From assembly GCF_023923225.1 (NCBI RefSeq), contig NZ_CP099489.1, positions 620,001-684,000 of the forward strand: a DNA stretch of 64,000 nucleotides, in the 5' to 3' direction. The DNA comes from Ornithinimicrobium faecis (lineage in GTDB: Bacteria; Actinomycetota; Actinomycetes; Actinomycetales; Dermatophilaceae). Positions 51,480 to 59,229 of the stretch are shown piece after piece (the first letter of the stretch is position 1; every line of letters begins with the position of its first letter). The translations under genes and the position numbers were made by a program. The notes under the pieces are model-generated. The model did not search any database. It was given only the letters and a program-made list of their open reading frames with translations, and had not been told where the DNA came from.

Positions 51480-52769
51480 ATGGACAGGCTGACGCCACAG
51501 GTGGCAGTCATTGGTGCCGGGATCTCGGGTCTGACGGCCGCCTATGCGTTGCGCGCGACGCACGACGTGACCCTGTTTGAGGCGGACGACCGGCTCGGCG
51601 GGCACGCTCACACCCACGACGTGCCGACCGCGGGCGGGGGCGTGGTCCCGATCGACAGCGGCTTCATCGTCCACAACGAGCGCACCTATCCCACACTGCT
51701 GCGACTGTTCCGTGAGCTCGACGTGCCGACCCGCCAGACCGAGATGTCCATGAGCATCACGTGCGACGGCTGCGGACTGTCCTACGCAGGCGGGCGGGGC
51801 CTCCCCGGAATCGTCGGCGGGTTGGGACTCCGGGGGCGCGACGACGCCCGGCACGCCGCGGCCCTGCTGCCGCTGCTGCGTCAGGTCCCGCAGTTCTATC
51901 GCGCGGCCTCGGCGCTGCTCGAGACGCCCGCGTCCACCTGGGACCCGACGCTGCGGGAGTTCCTGGGGCGACACCTGTTCAGCGACCACTTCGTGCGCCA
52001 CTTCGTGGTGCCCCTGGTCAGCTGCGTGTGGTCGGCCGGTGATCTGGACTCAGCGGCCTATCCGGCTCGGCACCTGTTCCGGTTCCTGGACCACCACGGG
52101 ATGCTGCGGGTCAGCGGCTCGCCGACCTGGAAGACGGTCGTGGGTGGTTCCCGCGCGTATGTCGACCGGCTGGCCGCCCGGTTGCCCGACGTGCGGCGGG
52201 GATGCGCCGTGCGCGCAGTGACGCGTCACGAGGATGGTGTCGAGGTGACCACCGAGGACGGGAGGCGCACGGCATACGACCAGGTCGTGGTCGCCACCCA
52301 TGCCGACCAGGCACTGGACCTGCTCGCCGATGCCGATCCCGTCGAGAAGGAGGCGCTCGCGGCCTACTGCTACTCCGTCAACCACACCCTGCTCCACACC
52401 GACACCTCCGTGCTGCCCGCGCCCCGGGCCCGCGCCTCCTGGAACTACCGGATGAGCGGGTGCCGACAGGACGCTCCGGGCGCGCGGGTGAGCTACTGGA
52501 TGAACCGTCTCCACGGCCTCGAGCCGTCGGTCGCGGACCACGTCGTGACCCTCAACGCCGGGACAGACATCGACCCCGACCGGGTCGTGGCCGAGATGGC
52601 CTATGCCCACCCGGTCTTCACGCGTGAGTCGGTCGCGGCCGCGGCAGTGCTGCGCGAGGCCGGGGGCACGCATCTGGCCTTCGCCGGTGCACACCTGGGC
52701 TGGGGCTTCCACGAGGACGGTGCGCGCTCGGGGCTCGCTGCCGCGACCCGGCTGGGTGCGCGGTGGTGA
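51480..52769 (+). CDS. FAD/NAD(P)-binding oxidoreductase (amine-oxidase-like)
   Basis: A 429-residue flavoprotein. The Rossmann motif VAVIGAGISGLTAAYAL (8-24) is followed by LFEADDRLGGHAHTH. The C-terminal end (FAGAHLGWGFHEDGARSGLAAA) resembles flavin amine oxidases. This family (predicted NAD/FAD-binding protein, often next to DUF1365 and a CFA-synthase gene) occurs in light- and singlet-oxygen-response clusters. First gene of a four-gene operon. ATG at 51480 with GGAGG. Confidence 0.92.
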   Translation: MDRLTPQVAVIGAGISGLTAAYALRATHDVTLFEADDRLGGHAHTHDVPTAGGGVVPIDSGFIVHNERTYPTLLRLFRELDVPTRQTEMSMSITCDGCGLSYAGGRGLPGIVGGLGLRGRDDARHAAALLPLLRQVPQFYRAASALLETPASTWDPTLREFLGRHLFSDHFVRHFVVPLVSCVWSAGDLDSAAYPARHLFRFLDHHGMLRVSGSPTWKTVVGGSRAYVDRLAARLPDVRRGCAVRAVTRHEDGVEVTTEDGRRTAYDQVVVATHADQALDLLADADPVEKEALAAYCYSVNHTLLHTDTSVLPAPRARASWNYRMSGCRQDAPGARVSYWMNRLHGLEPSVADHVVTLNAGTDIDPDRVVAEMAYAHPVFTRESVAAAAVLREAGGTHLAFAGAHLGWGFHEDGARSGLAAATRLGARW

Positions 52770-53557
52770 CCGCGCCGGCCAGGAGCGCGGGAGCCGTCCG
52801 CGCCGGAGCCCGCCAGCGGGTGACCCCGCCGGCCCTCCCGGCGCTCGTCGTCGGACGGGTGAGTCATCGCCGGCGCACGCCCCTGCACCATGCCTTTGAG
52901 CACCGGCACTATTCCTGGCTGGTCGATCTCGATGACCCGCCGGAGCTGCCGAGACTGCTCCGCCCGCTGGCGGTCTTCCGGCCCGAGGACCATCTCGACG
53001 GAGGCCGCCGCGGCGGTGGCATCCGCGGCGACCTGGCGCGCTTCCTGGGCGCGCGGGACATCGTGGTCGAGCCCGGTGACCGGCTCCTGATGCTGGCCCA
53101 CCCGCGCAGCCTGGGGCACGGCTTCAACCCGTTGACCGTCCACTGGTGCCTCACGGCCGACGACGAGGTGCGCGCCGTCGTGCTCGAGGTGCACAACACC
53201 TACGGCCAGCGGCACGCCTATCTGCTGCGCCCCGATGCCTCCGGTCGCGCAGGCATCGACAAGGACTTCTATGTCTCCCCGTTCAACGACACCGACGGGT
53301 CGTATGCCGTGCGAGTGCTCCTGGGTGAGCACGTCGCCGTCTGTGTGCGGCTGGAGCGCGGGGGTCAGACGGTCCTGACCGCCACCCTCGACGGCCGGGC
53401 CCGCCCGGCCACCGTTTCCACCGTGCTCAGGACGACGCTGAGCCTGCCCCTGATGACCCACCGGGTCTCCGCGCTGATCCGGGCACACGGCCTCTGGCTG
53501 TGGCTGCGCCGGCTGCCAGTTCGATCTCGACCCGACCATGAGGACCTGACCCGATGA
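52766..53557 (+). CDS. DUF1365 protein
   Basis: 263 residues. Family motifs: VGRVSHRRRTPLHHAFEHRHYSWLVDLDD (about 31-59), RDIVVEPGDRLLMLAHPRSLGHGFNPLTVHWC, EVHNTYGQRHAYLL and KDFYVSPFNDTDGSY. Function unknown, though always linked to an FAD oxidoreductase and a CFA-like methyltransferase. A GTGA overlap of four bases with the upstream stop decides the start. Confidence 0.92.
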   Translation: MTAPARSAGAVRAGARQRVTPPALPALVVGRVSHRRRTPLHHAFEHRHYSWLVDLDDPPELPRLLRPLAVFRPEDHLDGGRRGGGIRGDLARFLGARDIVVEPGDRLLMLAHPRSLGHGFNPLTVHWCLTADDEVRAVVLEVHNTYGQRHAYLLRPDASGRAGIDKDFYVSPFNDTDGSYAVRVLLGEHVAVCVRLERGGQTVLTATLDGRARPATVSTVLRTTLSLPLMTHRVSALIRAHGLWLWLRRLPVRSRPDHEDLTR

Positions 53558-54825
53558 CGACAACCGACCTGCCACGACGACTGAATCTGCCAGGGGTCGA
53601 GGACCCGGCGTGCCTGCGGCGCAAGCGCGGTGGGGTCTGCCCTCGAGCACGGGTGGCAAGGGTCGTCCTGTCCGTGGCCGCCCGACGGGCCGGTGTGGAG
53701 TTGCTGCTGCCGGACGGCACGCCGCTGGGAGGCGGGCCAGCGACTCCCGGCAACCCGGTCATCGAGATCCTGCGCCAGCGAGACCTGCTCGAACGCGTCG
53801 CCCACGACCCGAAGGTGGGGGTGGGGGAGGCCTACATGGCCGGGGACTGGAGGCCGGCGTCGGGCACCGATCTGGCCGCCGTGATGCTCCCGTTCGCCGA
53901 GCGGATCGAGTCACTCCTGCCGATGTGGCTGCAGCGGCTCCGGTTTGCCGTCGACCGGCGCCCGCCGCGCACCGACAACAGCCCTGCCGGTGCCCGGCAG
54001 CACATTGAAGCGCACTACGACCTCTCGAACGACATGTTCGCCACGTTCCTCGACCCGTCCATGAGCTACAGCTCGGCGCGCTTCGAACGCGGACGGCCGC
54101 TGGCGGAGCAGGACCTCCACGAGGCTCAGCTGCGCAAGATCGACACAGTCCTTGACGCGGCACAGGTCGGTCACGGCACGCAGGTGTTGGAGATCGGCAC
54201 GGGTTGGGGGGCGCTGGCAGTCCGTGCCGCTGAGCGAGGGGCACACGTCGTGACGGTGACGCTGTCGAGAGAGCAGGCGGATCTGGCGCGGGAGCGCGTG
54301 ACCCGCGCTGGTGTGGCCGATCGGGTGAGCATCCGCCTCCAGGACTATCGGGAGGTCACCGGCCGCTATGACGCGGTGGTCTCCGTCGAGATGGTCGAGG
54401 CGGTCGGCGAGGACTACTGGCCTGCCTACTTCCGGGCCATCGAGGATCGGCTCGCTCCCGACGGGGTCGCGGCAGTGCAGTCGATCCTGATGAGCCACCG
54501 GCGGCTGCTCGCTAGTCGACGCTCCTACGGCTGGATCAACAAGCACGTCTTCCCTGGTGGCATGATCCCCTCTATGGAGGCCATCGAGGCGGTCACCGAG
54601 GCGCACACCAGCCTGCGCGTCCAGACTGTCGAGCGCTTCGGTGCTGACTATGCCGAGACCCTCCGCCGCTGGCGGGAGCGCTTCCTGTCCGAGTGGAGGT
54701 CCATTGAGGGCGGGGGTTTCGACGCGGTGTTCCGGCGACGCTGGGAGTTCTATCTGGCCTTCTGCGAGGCCGGTTTCGCCGGCGGGGCGATCGACGTCGG
54801 CCTGATCCGGTTGGAGCGGTCGTGA
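53554..54825 (+). CDS. Cyclopropane-fatty-acid-synthase-like methyltransferase
   Basis: A 423-residue SAM enzyme of the CFA/mycolate cyclopropane family. Motifs: HYDLSNDMFATFLDPSMSYS (about 152-171), SAM motif VLEIGTGWGALAVRAAERG (about 211-229), EMVEAVGEDYWPAYF and IFPGG-like HVFPGGMIPS. It modifies unsaturated acyl chains in membrane lipids, in this setting probably as a light/oxidative-stress response. ATGA overlap with DUF1365, GTGA with the next gene. Confidence 0.93.
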   Translation: MTTTDLPRRLNLPGVEDPACLRRKRGGVCPRARVARVVLSVAARRAGVELLLPDGTPLGGGPATPGNPVIEILRQRDLLERVAHDPKVGVGEAYMAGDWRPASGTDLAAVMLPFAERIESLLPMWLQRLRFAVDRRPPRTDNSPAGARQHIEAHYDLSNDMFATFLDPSMSYSSARFERGRPLAEQDLHEAQLRKIDTVLDAAQVGHGTQVLEIGTGWGALAVRAAERGAHVVTVTLSREQADLARERVTRAGVADRVSIRLQDYREVTGRYDAVVSVEMVEAVGEDYWPAYFRAIEDRLAPDGVAAVQSILMSHRRLLASRRSYGWINKHVFPGGMIPSMEAIEAVTEAHTSLRVQTVERFGADYAETLRRWRERFLSEWRSIEGGGFDAVFRRRWEFYLAFCEAGFAGGAIDVGLIRLERS

Positions 54826-56300
54826 GGGCCCTGGTGACCGGTGCCACCGGCTATGTCGGAGGTCTGCTCGTGCCCCGTCTCCTCGAGGCTGGTTGGCAGG
54901 TGCGCGTCCTGACACGTGACGCCTCGCGTCTCAACCCCGACTGGCGTGACCAGGTCCACGTCATCGAGGGTGACGCGACGTCAGCCGCCGACCTGGACAC
55001 GGCGCTCGCAGCGGATGACCGGGAACCACTCGACGTGGCCTACTACCTGCTGCACAGCATGGACGGGCGTGGAGACTTCGCAGACCGTGACCGACAGTTG
55101 GCCGAGGGCTTTGGCGCGGCGACCCTGCGCGCTGGCGTCCGGCGTCTCGTCTATCTCTCGGGACTGCACCCCGACGGAGAACTGTCCGCCCACTTGGCTT
55201 CTCGCGTCGAGGTGGGTCGAATCCTCCTGGACAGTGGAGTGCCGACCGCTGTGCTGCAGGCGGCCACCATCATCGGCGACGGATCGGTCTCTTTCGCCAT
55301 GTTGCGCCACCTCACCACGCGCCTGCCCGCGATGGTGGCGCCAAAGTGGCTGCGCAACCTGATCCAACCGATCGCGGTCGAGGACGTCCTGCACTACCTC
55401 GTCGCCGCAGCAGGGCTGCCGGACCAGGTGAACCGCACGTTCGACATCGGAGGACCCGACGTCCTCAGCTATGCACAGATGATGCAGATCTTCGCCGAGG
55501 AAACCGGCCAGCGGCGACGGCTCATCGTCACCGTCCCCGTGCTGACTCCGCACCTGGCGAGCCACTGGGTCGGGCTGGTCACGCCCGTCGACGCCGGGGT
55601 CGCCAAGCCCCTCGTCGGCTCGCTTGTGCACGAGGTTGTCTGCCAAGAGGATGACCTCGACCACCGGGTGGGACCGCCGCCGGGTGGCCAGACGCCCTAT
55701 CGTGCGGCGGTGCGCAAGGCGATGGCGGGGGTTGCTCCAGACACCGCGCTGCGACGGACGGCGCAGGTCGTGACGGCGGTGACACTGGCAGCGGTGGCGG
55801 GAAGCGCGGCCACGGACCCCGGCAGCCAGTGGTATCGCTCGTTGGCCAAGCCGGCCTGGCAACCACCGTCGCTCGCCTTTCCGGTGGTCTGGACGGGTCT
55901 GTATGCCGATCTGGCCGCAGTCGCCACAGCCACCCTGATCGATCTGGATCAGCAGGTCGATCTGGAGCAGCAGGACTGGTCAGCGGCGACCGACGCGCAG
56001 TCGGGGCAGGAGGGTCCCCGTGGCGGACCGGCCCGTCCGGACGCCGCTAGGGCGACTGGTTTCGAGCGTGCCCTGTTGATCAACCTGGCCTTGAACGCGG
56101 CCTGGAGCGCCAGTTTCTTCCGCGCCAGACGGCCCGCACTGGCGACCATGCACAGTGCACTGCTCACGGTCAGCGCCGTTGACCTGGCTCGCCGAGCGGG
56201 CACCGTCAGCACCCGCCGGGGGTGGCAGTTGGCGCCGTATCCCGCCTGGTGCGGATTCGCGACGGCCCTGTCAGTGTCCCTGGCTCGCCGGAACCGGTGA
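54822..56300 (+). CDS. SDR-TspO/MBR fusion protein
   Basis: A 492-residue fusion. Part 1 (about 1-300): atypical SDR/NmrA-like with TGATGYVGG (6-14), LAYYLLHSM-like VAYYLLHSMDG and RLVYLSGLHPDGE. Part 2 (about 305-492): a TspO/MBR domain with about five membrane helices, having SLAKPAWQPPSLAFPVVWTG, LNAAWSASFF and PYPAWCGFATALS, which match the conserved WxPPxxxFxxVWxxLY and PYxxWxxFA blocks. TspO binds porphyrins and is tied to tetrapyrrole and light responses. The fusion suggests an enzyme tethered to a tetrapyrrole sensor. GTG at 54822 is fixed by the overlap. Confidence 0.9.
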   Translation: MRALVTGATGYVGGLLVPRLLEAGWQVRVLTRDASRLNPDWRDQVHVIEGDATSAADLDTALAADDREPLDVAYYLLHSMDGRGDFADRDRQLAEGFGAATLRAGVRRLVYLSGLHPDGELSAHLASRVEVGRILLDSGVPTAVLQAATIIGDGSVSFAMLRHLTTRLPAMVAPKWLRNLIQPIAVEDVLHYLVAAAGLPDQVNRTFDIGGPDVLSYAQMMQIFAEETGQRRRLIVTVPVLTPHLASHWVGLVTPVDAGVAKPLVGSLVHEVVCQEDDLDHRVGPPPGGQTPYRAAVRKAMAGVAPDTALRRTAQVVTAVTLAAVAGSAATDPGSQWYRSLAKPAWQPPSLAFPVVWTGLYADLAAVATATLIDLDQQVDLEQQDWSAATDAQSGQEGPRGGPARPDAARATGFERALLINLALNAAWSASFFRARRPALATMHSALLTVSAVDLARRAGTVSTRRGWQLAPYPAWCGFATALSVSLARRNR

Positions 56301-56329
56301 GCGAGGTCCGGGGGAGCGGTGCGCGGCTC

Positions 56330-57277
56330 TCACGGGCTGTGCTCGCCCCGCGGGTTCACGAGCCGGGCCCCCTCGACCGGGTCACCGTCCAGGAGGACGG
56401 CCCCCAGCTGCTCGGCCACCTCCTGGGTGGCGCCCGCGCCGCCGACCACGAAGTGGGCCGCTCGCAGCGCCCGCTGCGCGCTCCGGTCCAGTCGGCCCAG
56501 CTCGTCGGCGGCAGCGGCCAGGGGGTCGGTCTGCACGCTCGCGAGCACGACAAGATCAGGACGGAGCGACTGCACGGCCGAGGTCAGGGTGTCCACGGGG
56601 GTGTCAGCCCCGAGATAGCGCACGCGCCACCCGGCGCGGCCCAGGACGACACCGAAGGCCAGCAGACCCAGCTCGTGCTGCTCCCCCGGCGGGCAGGCCA
56701 GCACGGCGAGGGGGCCGGAACCGCCGTCCCAGGCCAGCGTCAGGGTGGCCAGACGGCTGCGGACCAGGTTGCTGGCGAAGTGCTCCTGGGCCACTGTGAA
56801 CGTGCCGTCGGCCCAGCGCACGCCGGTCTCGTGAAGCACAGGCAGGACCACACCCCGCAGGGCCTCTTCGACGCCCAGCTGCTCGAGGGTGACGTCCAGA
56901 ACGGCGTGCGCCGCAGAGCCGTCGAACTGGTCGATCGCCTCCAGCAGGTGATCGCGCAGTCGGCCCCTTTCCACTGCGGTCGCAGGTGCGTCGCGGGCGG
57001 TCGCGGTGCCCTCCCCCGACCGGGCGCTGTCATGCGGCCCCGACTGTCGGGACGCAGCGAGCGCGGCGGCGGCCGCCTGTGCAGTGGACACGCCCGTGGC
57101 GCGCAGCCGCACGGTCTCGCGCACCCGCCACTCGTCGGAGGGCCCGTAGAGTCGGTAGCCACCGGTGGAGCGCCTCGGCGTGAGCAAACCGTAACGCCGC
57201 TCCCACACGCGCAGGACGTGCACACTGACGCCGGTGCGCGTCGCCAGCTCCCCGATGCGCATCGTCGCCGCGGCCAT
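56330..57277 (-). CDS. carH: CarH/LitR-type B12-binding MerR photoreceptor
   Basis: A 315-residue regulator. A MerR helix-turn-helix (MRIGELATRTGVSVHVLRVW, 6-25; RRYGLLTPRRSTGGYRLY) is followed by a linker and a cobalamin-binding module. Trp155-x9-Glu165-His166 is the Wx9EH signature and EQHELG (199-204) the ExHxxG, with His201 as lower cobalt ligand. The Trp-His and His-His spacings equal those of Thermus CarH. CarH represses in the dark with adenosylcobalamin and releases DNA on light. The residue after Trp155 is Ala, where Thermus has the bis-His ligand. Start 57277 (GGGTGA); 57283 or 57262 possible. Confidence 0.92.
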   Translation of the reverse strand: MAAATMRIGELATRTGVSVHVLRVWERRYGLLTPRRSTGGYRLYGPSDEWRVRETVRLRATGVSTAQAAAAALAASRQSGPHDSARSGEGTATARDAPATAVERGRLRDHLLEAIDQFDGSAAHAVLDVTLEQLGVEEALRGVVLPVLHETGVRWADGTFTVAQEHFASNLVRSRLATLTLAWDGGSGPLAVLACPPGEQHELGLLAFGVVLGRAGWRVRYLGADTPVDTLTSAVQSLRPDLVVLASVQTDPLAAAADELGRLDRSAQRALRAAHFVVGGAGATQEVAEQLGAVLLDGDPVEGARLVNPRGEHSP

Positions 57278-57324
57278 GGTCACCCGGGCAGCCTACAACG
57301 GTGAACAAAGCATGGACAGGACAC

Positions 57325-57340
57325 GGGACAAACATATGAC
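57325..57340. promoter_or_regulatory. Weak CarH-like site beside carH
   Basis: GGGACAAACATATGAC, sharing the 9-mer GACAAACAT with the other two sites. It is preceded by GAACA and GGACA elements at about 11-12-bp steps (57303, 57314). Lies between carH and the CPBP gene; could autoregulate. Similarity is partial. Confidence 0.35.
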
Positions 57341-58046
57341 CGAGATGCGCCGCTTCCTGCTGGCCGCGCTCGTCCGTCCGGTGCCCCGGGACCACCGCGA
57401 GCCCGATCGCGACTTCCGCCGGCGCCGGATCGTGTGTGCAGCCACGCTCGTGGTCGGGGCCGTGGTGCTCGCTCTCGGACTGCGCACCCCGCCCGGCGAC
57501 TCCCGCTTCATCATGCTCACCGCCATGCTTGCCGCCGTCTGGGTGGTGGGGGCCCTGCTCGCAGGACCGGTGCACCTGGGGCGCGGGTGGTCGCGCCGGG
57601 GTGCGCTGGTCCGTCCGGTCGTGCAATCGCTGACGCTGGGACTGCTCGCCGTGGGAGTGTTCTGCGCCGGAGCGGTGCTCGTGGCGCAGGTGCCACTCCT
57701 GCGCGACGCGGTCAACGAGGTGCTCGACCACGCTCGCTATGCCCCGCTCCCGCTCGTGGCCCTGATCACCGTGGTCAACGGGGTGGCCGAGGAAGTCTTC
57801 TTCCGCGGTGCGCTCTATGCCGCGGTCGGTTCCGGGCGGCAGGTGCTGGTGACGACCGGACTCTACGTCCTGGTCACTGCCGCCGCAGGCAACCTCATGC
57901 TCGTCGTCGCAGCAGGCCTGCTCGGTCTGCTCGTCGGCGCCCAGCGCCGGGTCACCGGCGGGGTGCTTGGGCCCGCCCTCACCCACGTGACGTGGTCCCT
58001 GTCCATGCTGTTCGTGCTCCCGCCACTGCTCGTGGCGCTCACCTGA
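57336..58046 (+). CDS. CPBP-family (CAAX-like) intramembrane protease
   Basis: About 236 residues with seven or so membrane segments. The CPBP motif NGVAEEVFFRGALYAAVG (about 146-163) carries the EExxxR pair, and LTHVTWSLSML (about 211-221) the second His. Function may be prenyl-type protease or immunity. It follows carH divergently. Starts at 57312 and 57345 are also possible; none has a ribosome site, and 57312 would lie in the operator-like region. Ten bases before the SDR gene, so co-transcribed. Confidence 0.88.
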   Translation: MTEMRRFLLAALVRPVPRDHREPDRDFRRRRIVCAATLVVGAVVLALGLRTPPGDSRFIMLTAMLAAVWVVGALLAGPVHLGRGWSRRGALVRPVVQSLTLGLLAVGVFCAGAVLVAQVPLLRDAVNEVLDHARYAPLPLVALITVVNGVAEEVFFRGALYAAVGSGRQVLVTTGLYVLVTAAAGNLMLVVAAGLLGLLVGAQRRVTGGVLGPALTHVTWSLSMLFVLPPLLVALT

Positions 58047-58056
58047 GGAGACAAAG

Positions 58057-59049
58057 ATGCCCCTACTCACCCAGCGCCTCGCGCGCGCCGCCGACACTGC
58101 GATGGACCGGCTGGTCGTCCTCGGCTACACGCGGATCGGTCATGCTGTGCGACGCCGACTGCCTCACTGGCCGGCTGACCCCGCGCCGGACGCCCTGGCC
58201 GGTCGGCACGTGGCCGTCACCGGCGCAACCTCCGGGCTGGGTGAGGCCACGGCCCGCGGGGCCTCGGACCTCGGCGCGCACGTCCACCTCGTGGTCCGCG
58301 ACACCGACAAGGGGGAGCGGGTGGCAGCAGCCCTGCCGGCCCCGGGGAGGGTCACGGTCTGGCACTGCGACGGGGGAGACCTCGACAGCGTCCGGGCGTT
58401 CACCAACGCGTTGCTCGCGCAGGTGCCCCGGCTGGACGGACTCGTGCACAACGCCGGGGCGCTGCCCGCGACGCGCACCGAGTCACCGCAGGGGCACGAG
58501 CTGACCATGGCGCTGCACGTCCTGGGTCCAGTGGCGATGACCGAGGCGCTGCGGCCGGTGCTCTCGGCGGGGGCACCCGTCATCTTCGTCACCTCTGGCG
58601 GCATGTATGCGCAGCGGCTGCGCGCCGATGACCCCGACTACCACCAGCAGCCCTACTCGGGCGCCACGGCCTATGCACGCAGCAAGCGCGCCCAGGTGGA
58701 GTTGCTGCCCCTGCTGCAGCGACGCTGGGTCGCAGAGGGCGAAAGCGGGCCCTCGGTGCACGCCGCCCACCCGGGGTGGGCCGACTCCCCGGGACTCACC
58801 TCGTCGCTGCCCCGCTTCGCCCGGGTCACCGCCCCCATCCTGCGCTCTCCCGAGGCGGGGGCCGACACGGTGCTCTGGCTGCTGGCACGGCCCGGTCAGC
58901 CCGGGGGTCAGCTGTGGCACGACCGGCGTCCGCGGCCGACGCACGTGGTGAGTAGGACGCGTGTCGAGCGCGCTGAGGCGGCGCGGCTGTGGCGCTGGGT
59001 CGTGGGCGCCACCGGGCTGGAGGACACGGACTCGGAGACCGACTCCTGA
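58057..59049 (+). CDS. Short-chain dehydrogenase/reductase
   Basis: A 330-residue classical-type SDR. VTGATSGLGEATARGA (about 54-69) binds NAD(P); LVHNAGALPA, VIFVTSGGMY and YARSKRA (Tyr-x3-Lys) are the active-site motifs. It resembles retinol-dehydrogenase/WW-domain oxidoreductase-like SDRs. Substrate unknown. Second gene of the CPBP-SDR pair at the end of the light cluster. GAGGAGA precedes the ATG at 58057. Confidence 0.9.
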   Translation: MPLLTQRLARAADTAMDRLVVLGYTRIGHAVRRRLPHWPADPAPDALAGRHVAVTGATSGLGEATARGASDLGAHVHLVVRDTDKGERVAAALPAPGRVTVWHCDGGDLDSVRAFTNALLAQVPRLDGLVHNAGALPATRTESPQGHELTMALHVLGPVAMTEALRPVLSAGAPVIFVTSGGMYAQRLRADDPDYHQQPYSGATAYARSKRAQVELLPLLQRRWVAEGESGPSVHAAHPGWADSPGLTSSLPRFARVTAPILRSPEAGADTVLWLLARPGQPGGQLWHDRRPRPTHVVSRTRVERAEAARLWRWVVGATGLEDTDSETDS

Positions 59050-59139
59050 GCGCCTGGGGCGGTGCGCCGAGGCGCACACGGTCGTCAACGCCTGGTGAAG
59101 ACTTCGTCTGGATTGCGTAGTCGGCGTGCTCGACTCCCT

Positions 59140-59159
59140 AAACCACACGTCTGTAGTTT
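59140..59159. promoter_or_regulatory. 20-bp imperfect palindrome, possible operator
   Basis: AAAC-C-ACA-CGTC-TGT-A-GTTT, upstream of the SpoIID gene and its candidate promoter. Regulator unknown. Confidence 0.35.
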
Positions 59160-59170
59160 GCCCAGGGCCC

Positions 59171-59199
59171 TTGTCACATGAGTCACTCCTGCCTCATAT
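59171..59199 (+). promoter_or_regulatory. Candidate promoter of the SpoIID/CWB2 gene
   Basis: TTGTCA (59171-59176), 17 bases, TCATAT (59194-59199), 30 bp before the GTG start. Fits a vegetative-type promoter well for this genome. Confidence 0.5.
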
Positions 59200-59229
59200 T
59201 GGTGGGGTCCCTCACCTCAGGAGCCCCTC

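Noticed and set aside
59050..59229. Riboswitch (c-di-AMP type) upstream of the SpoIID gene
   Set aside because: The leader after the candidate promoter is only about 25 bases and lacks the conserved motifs.
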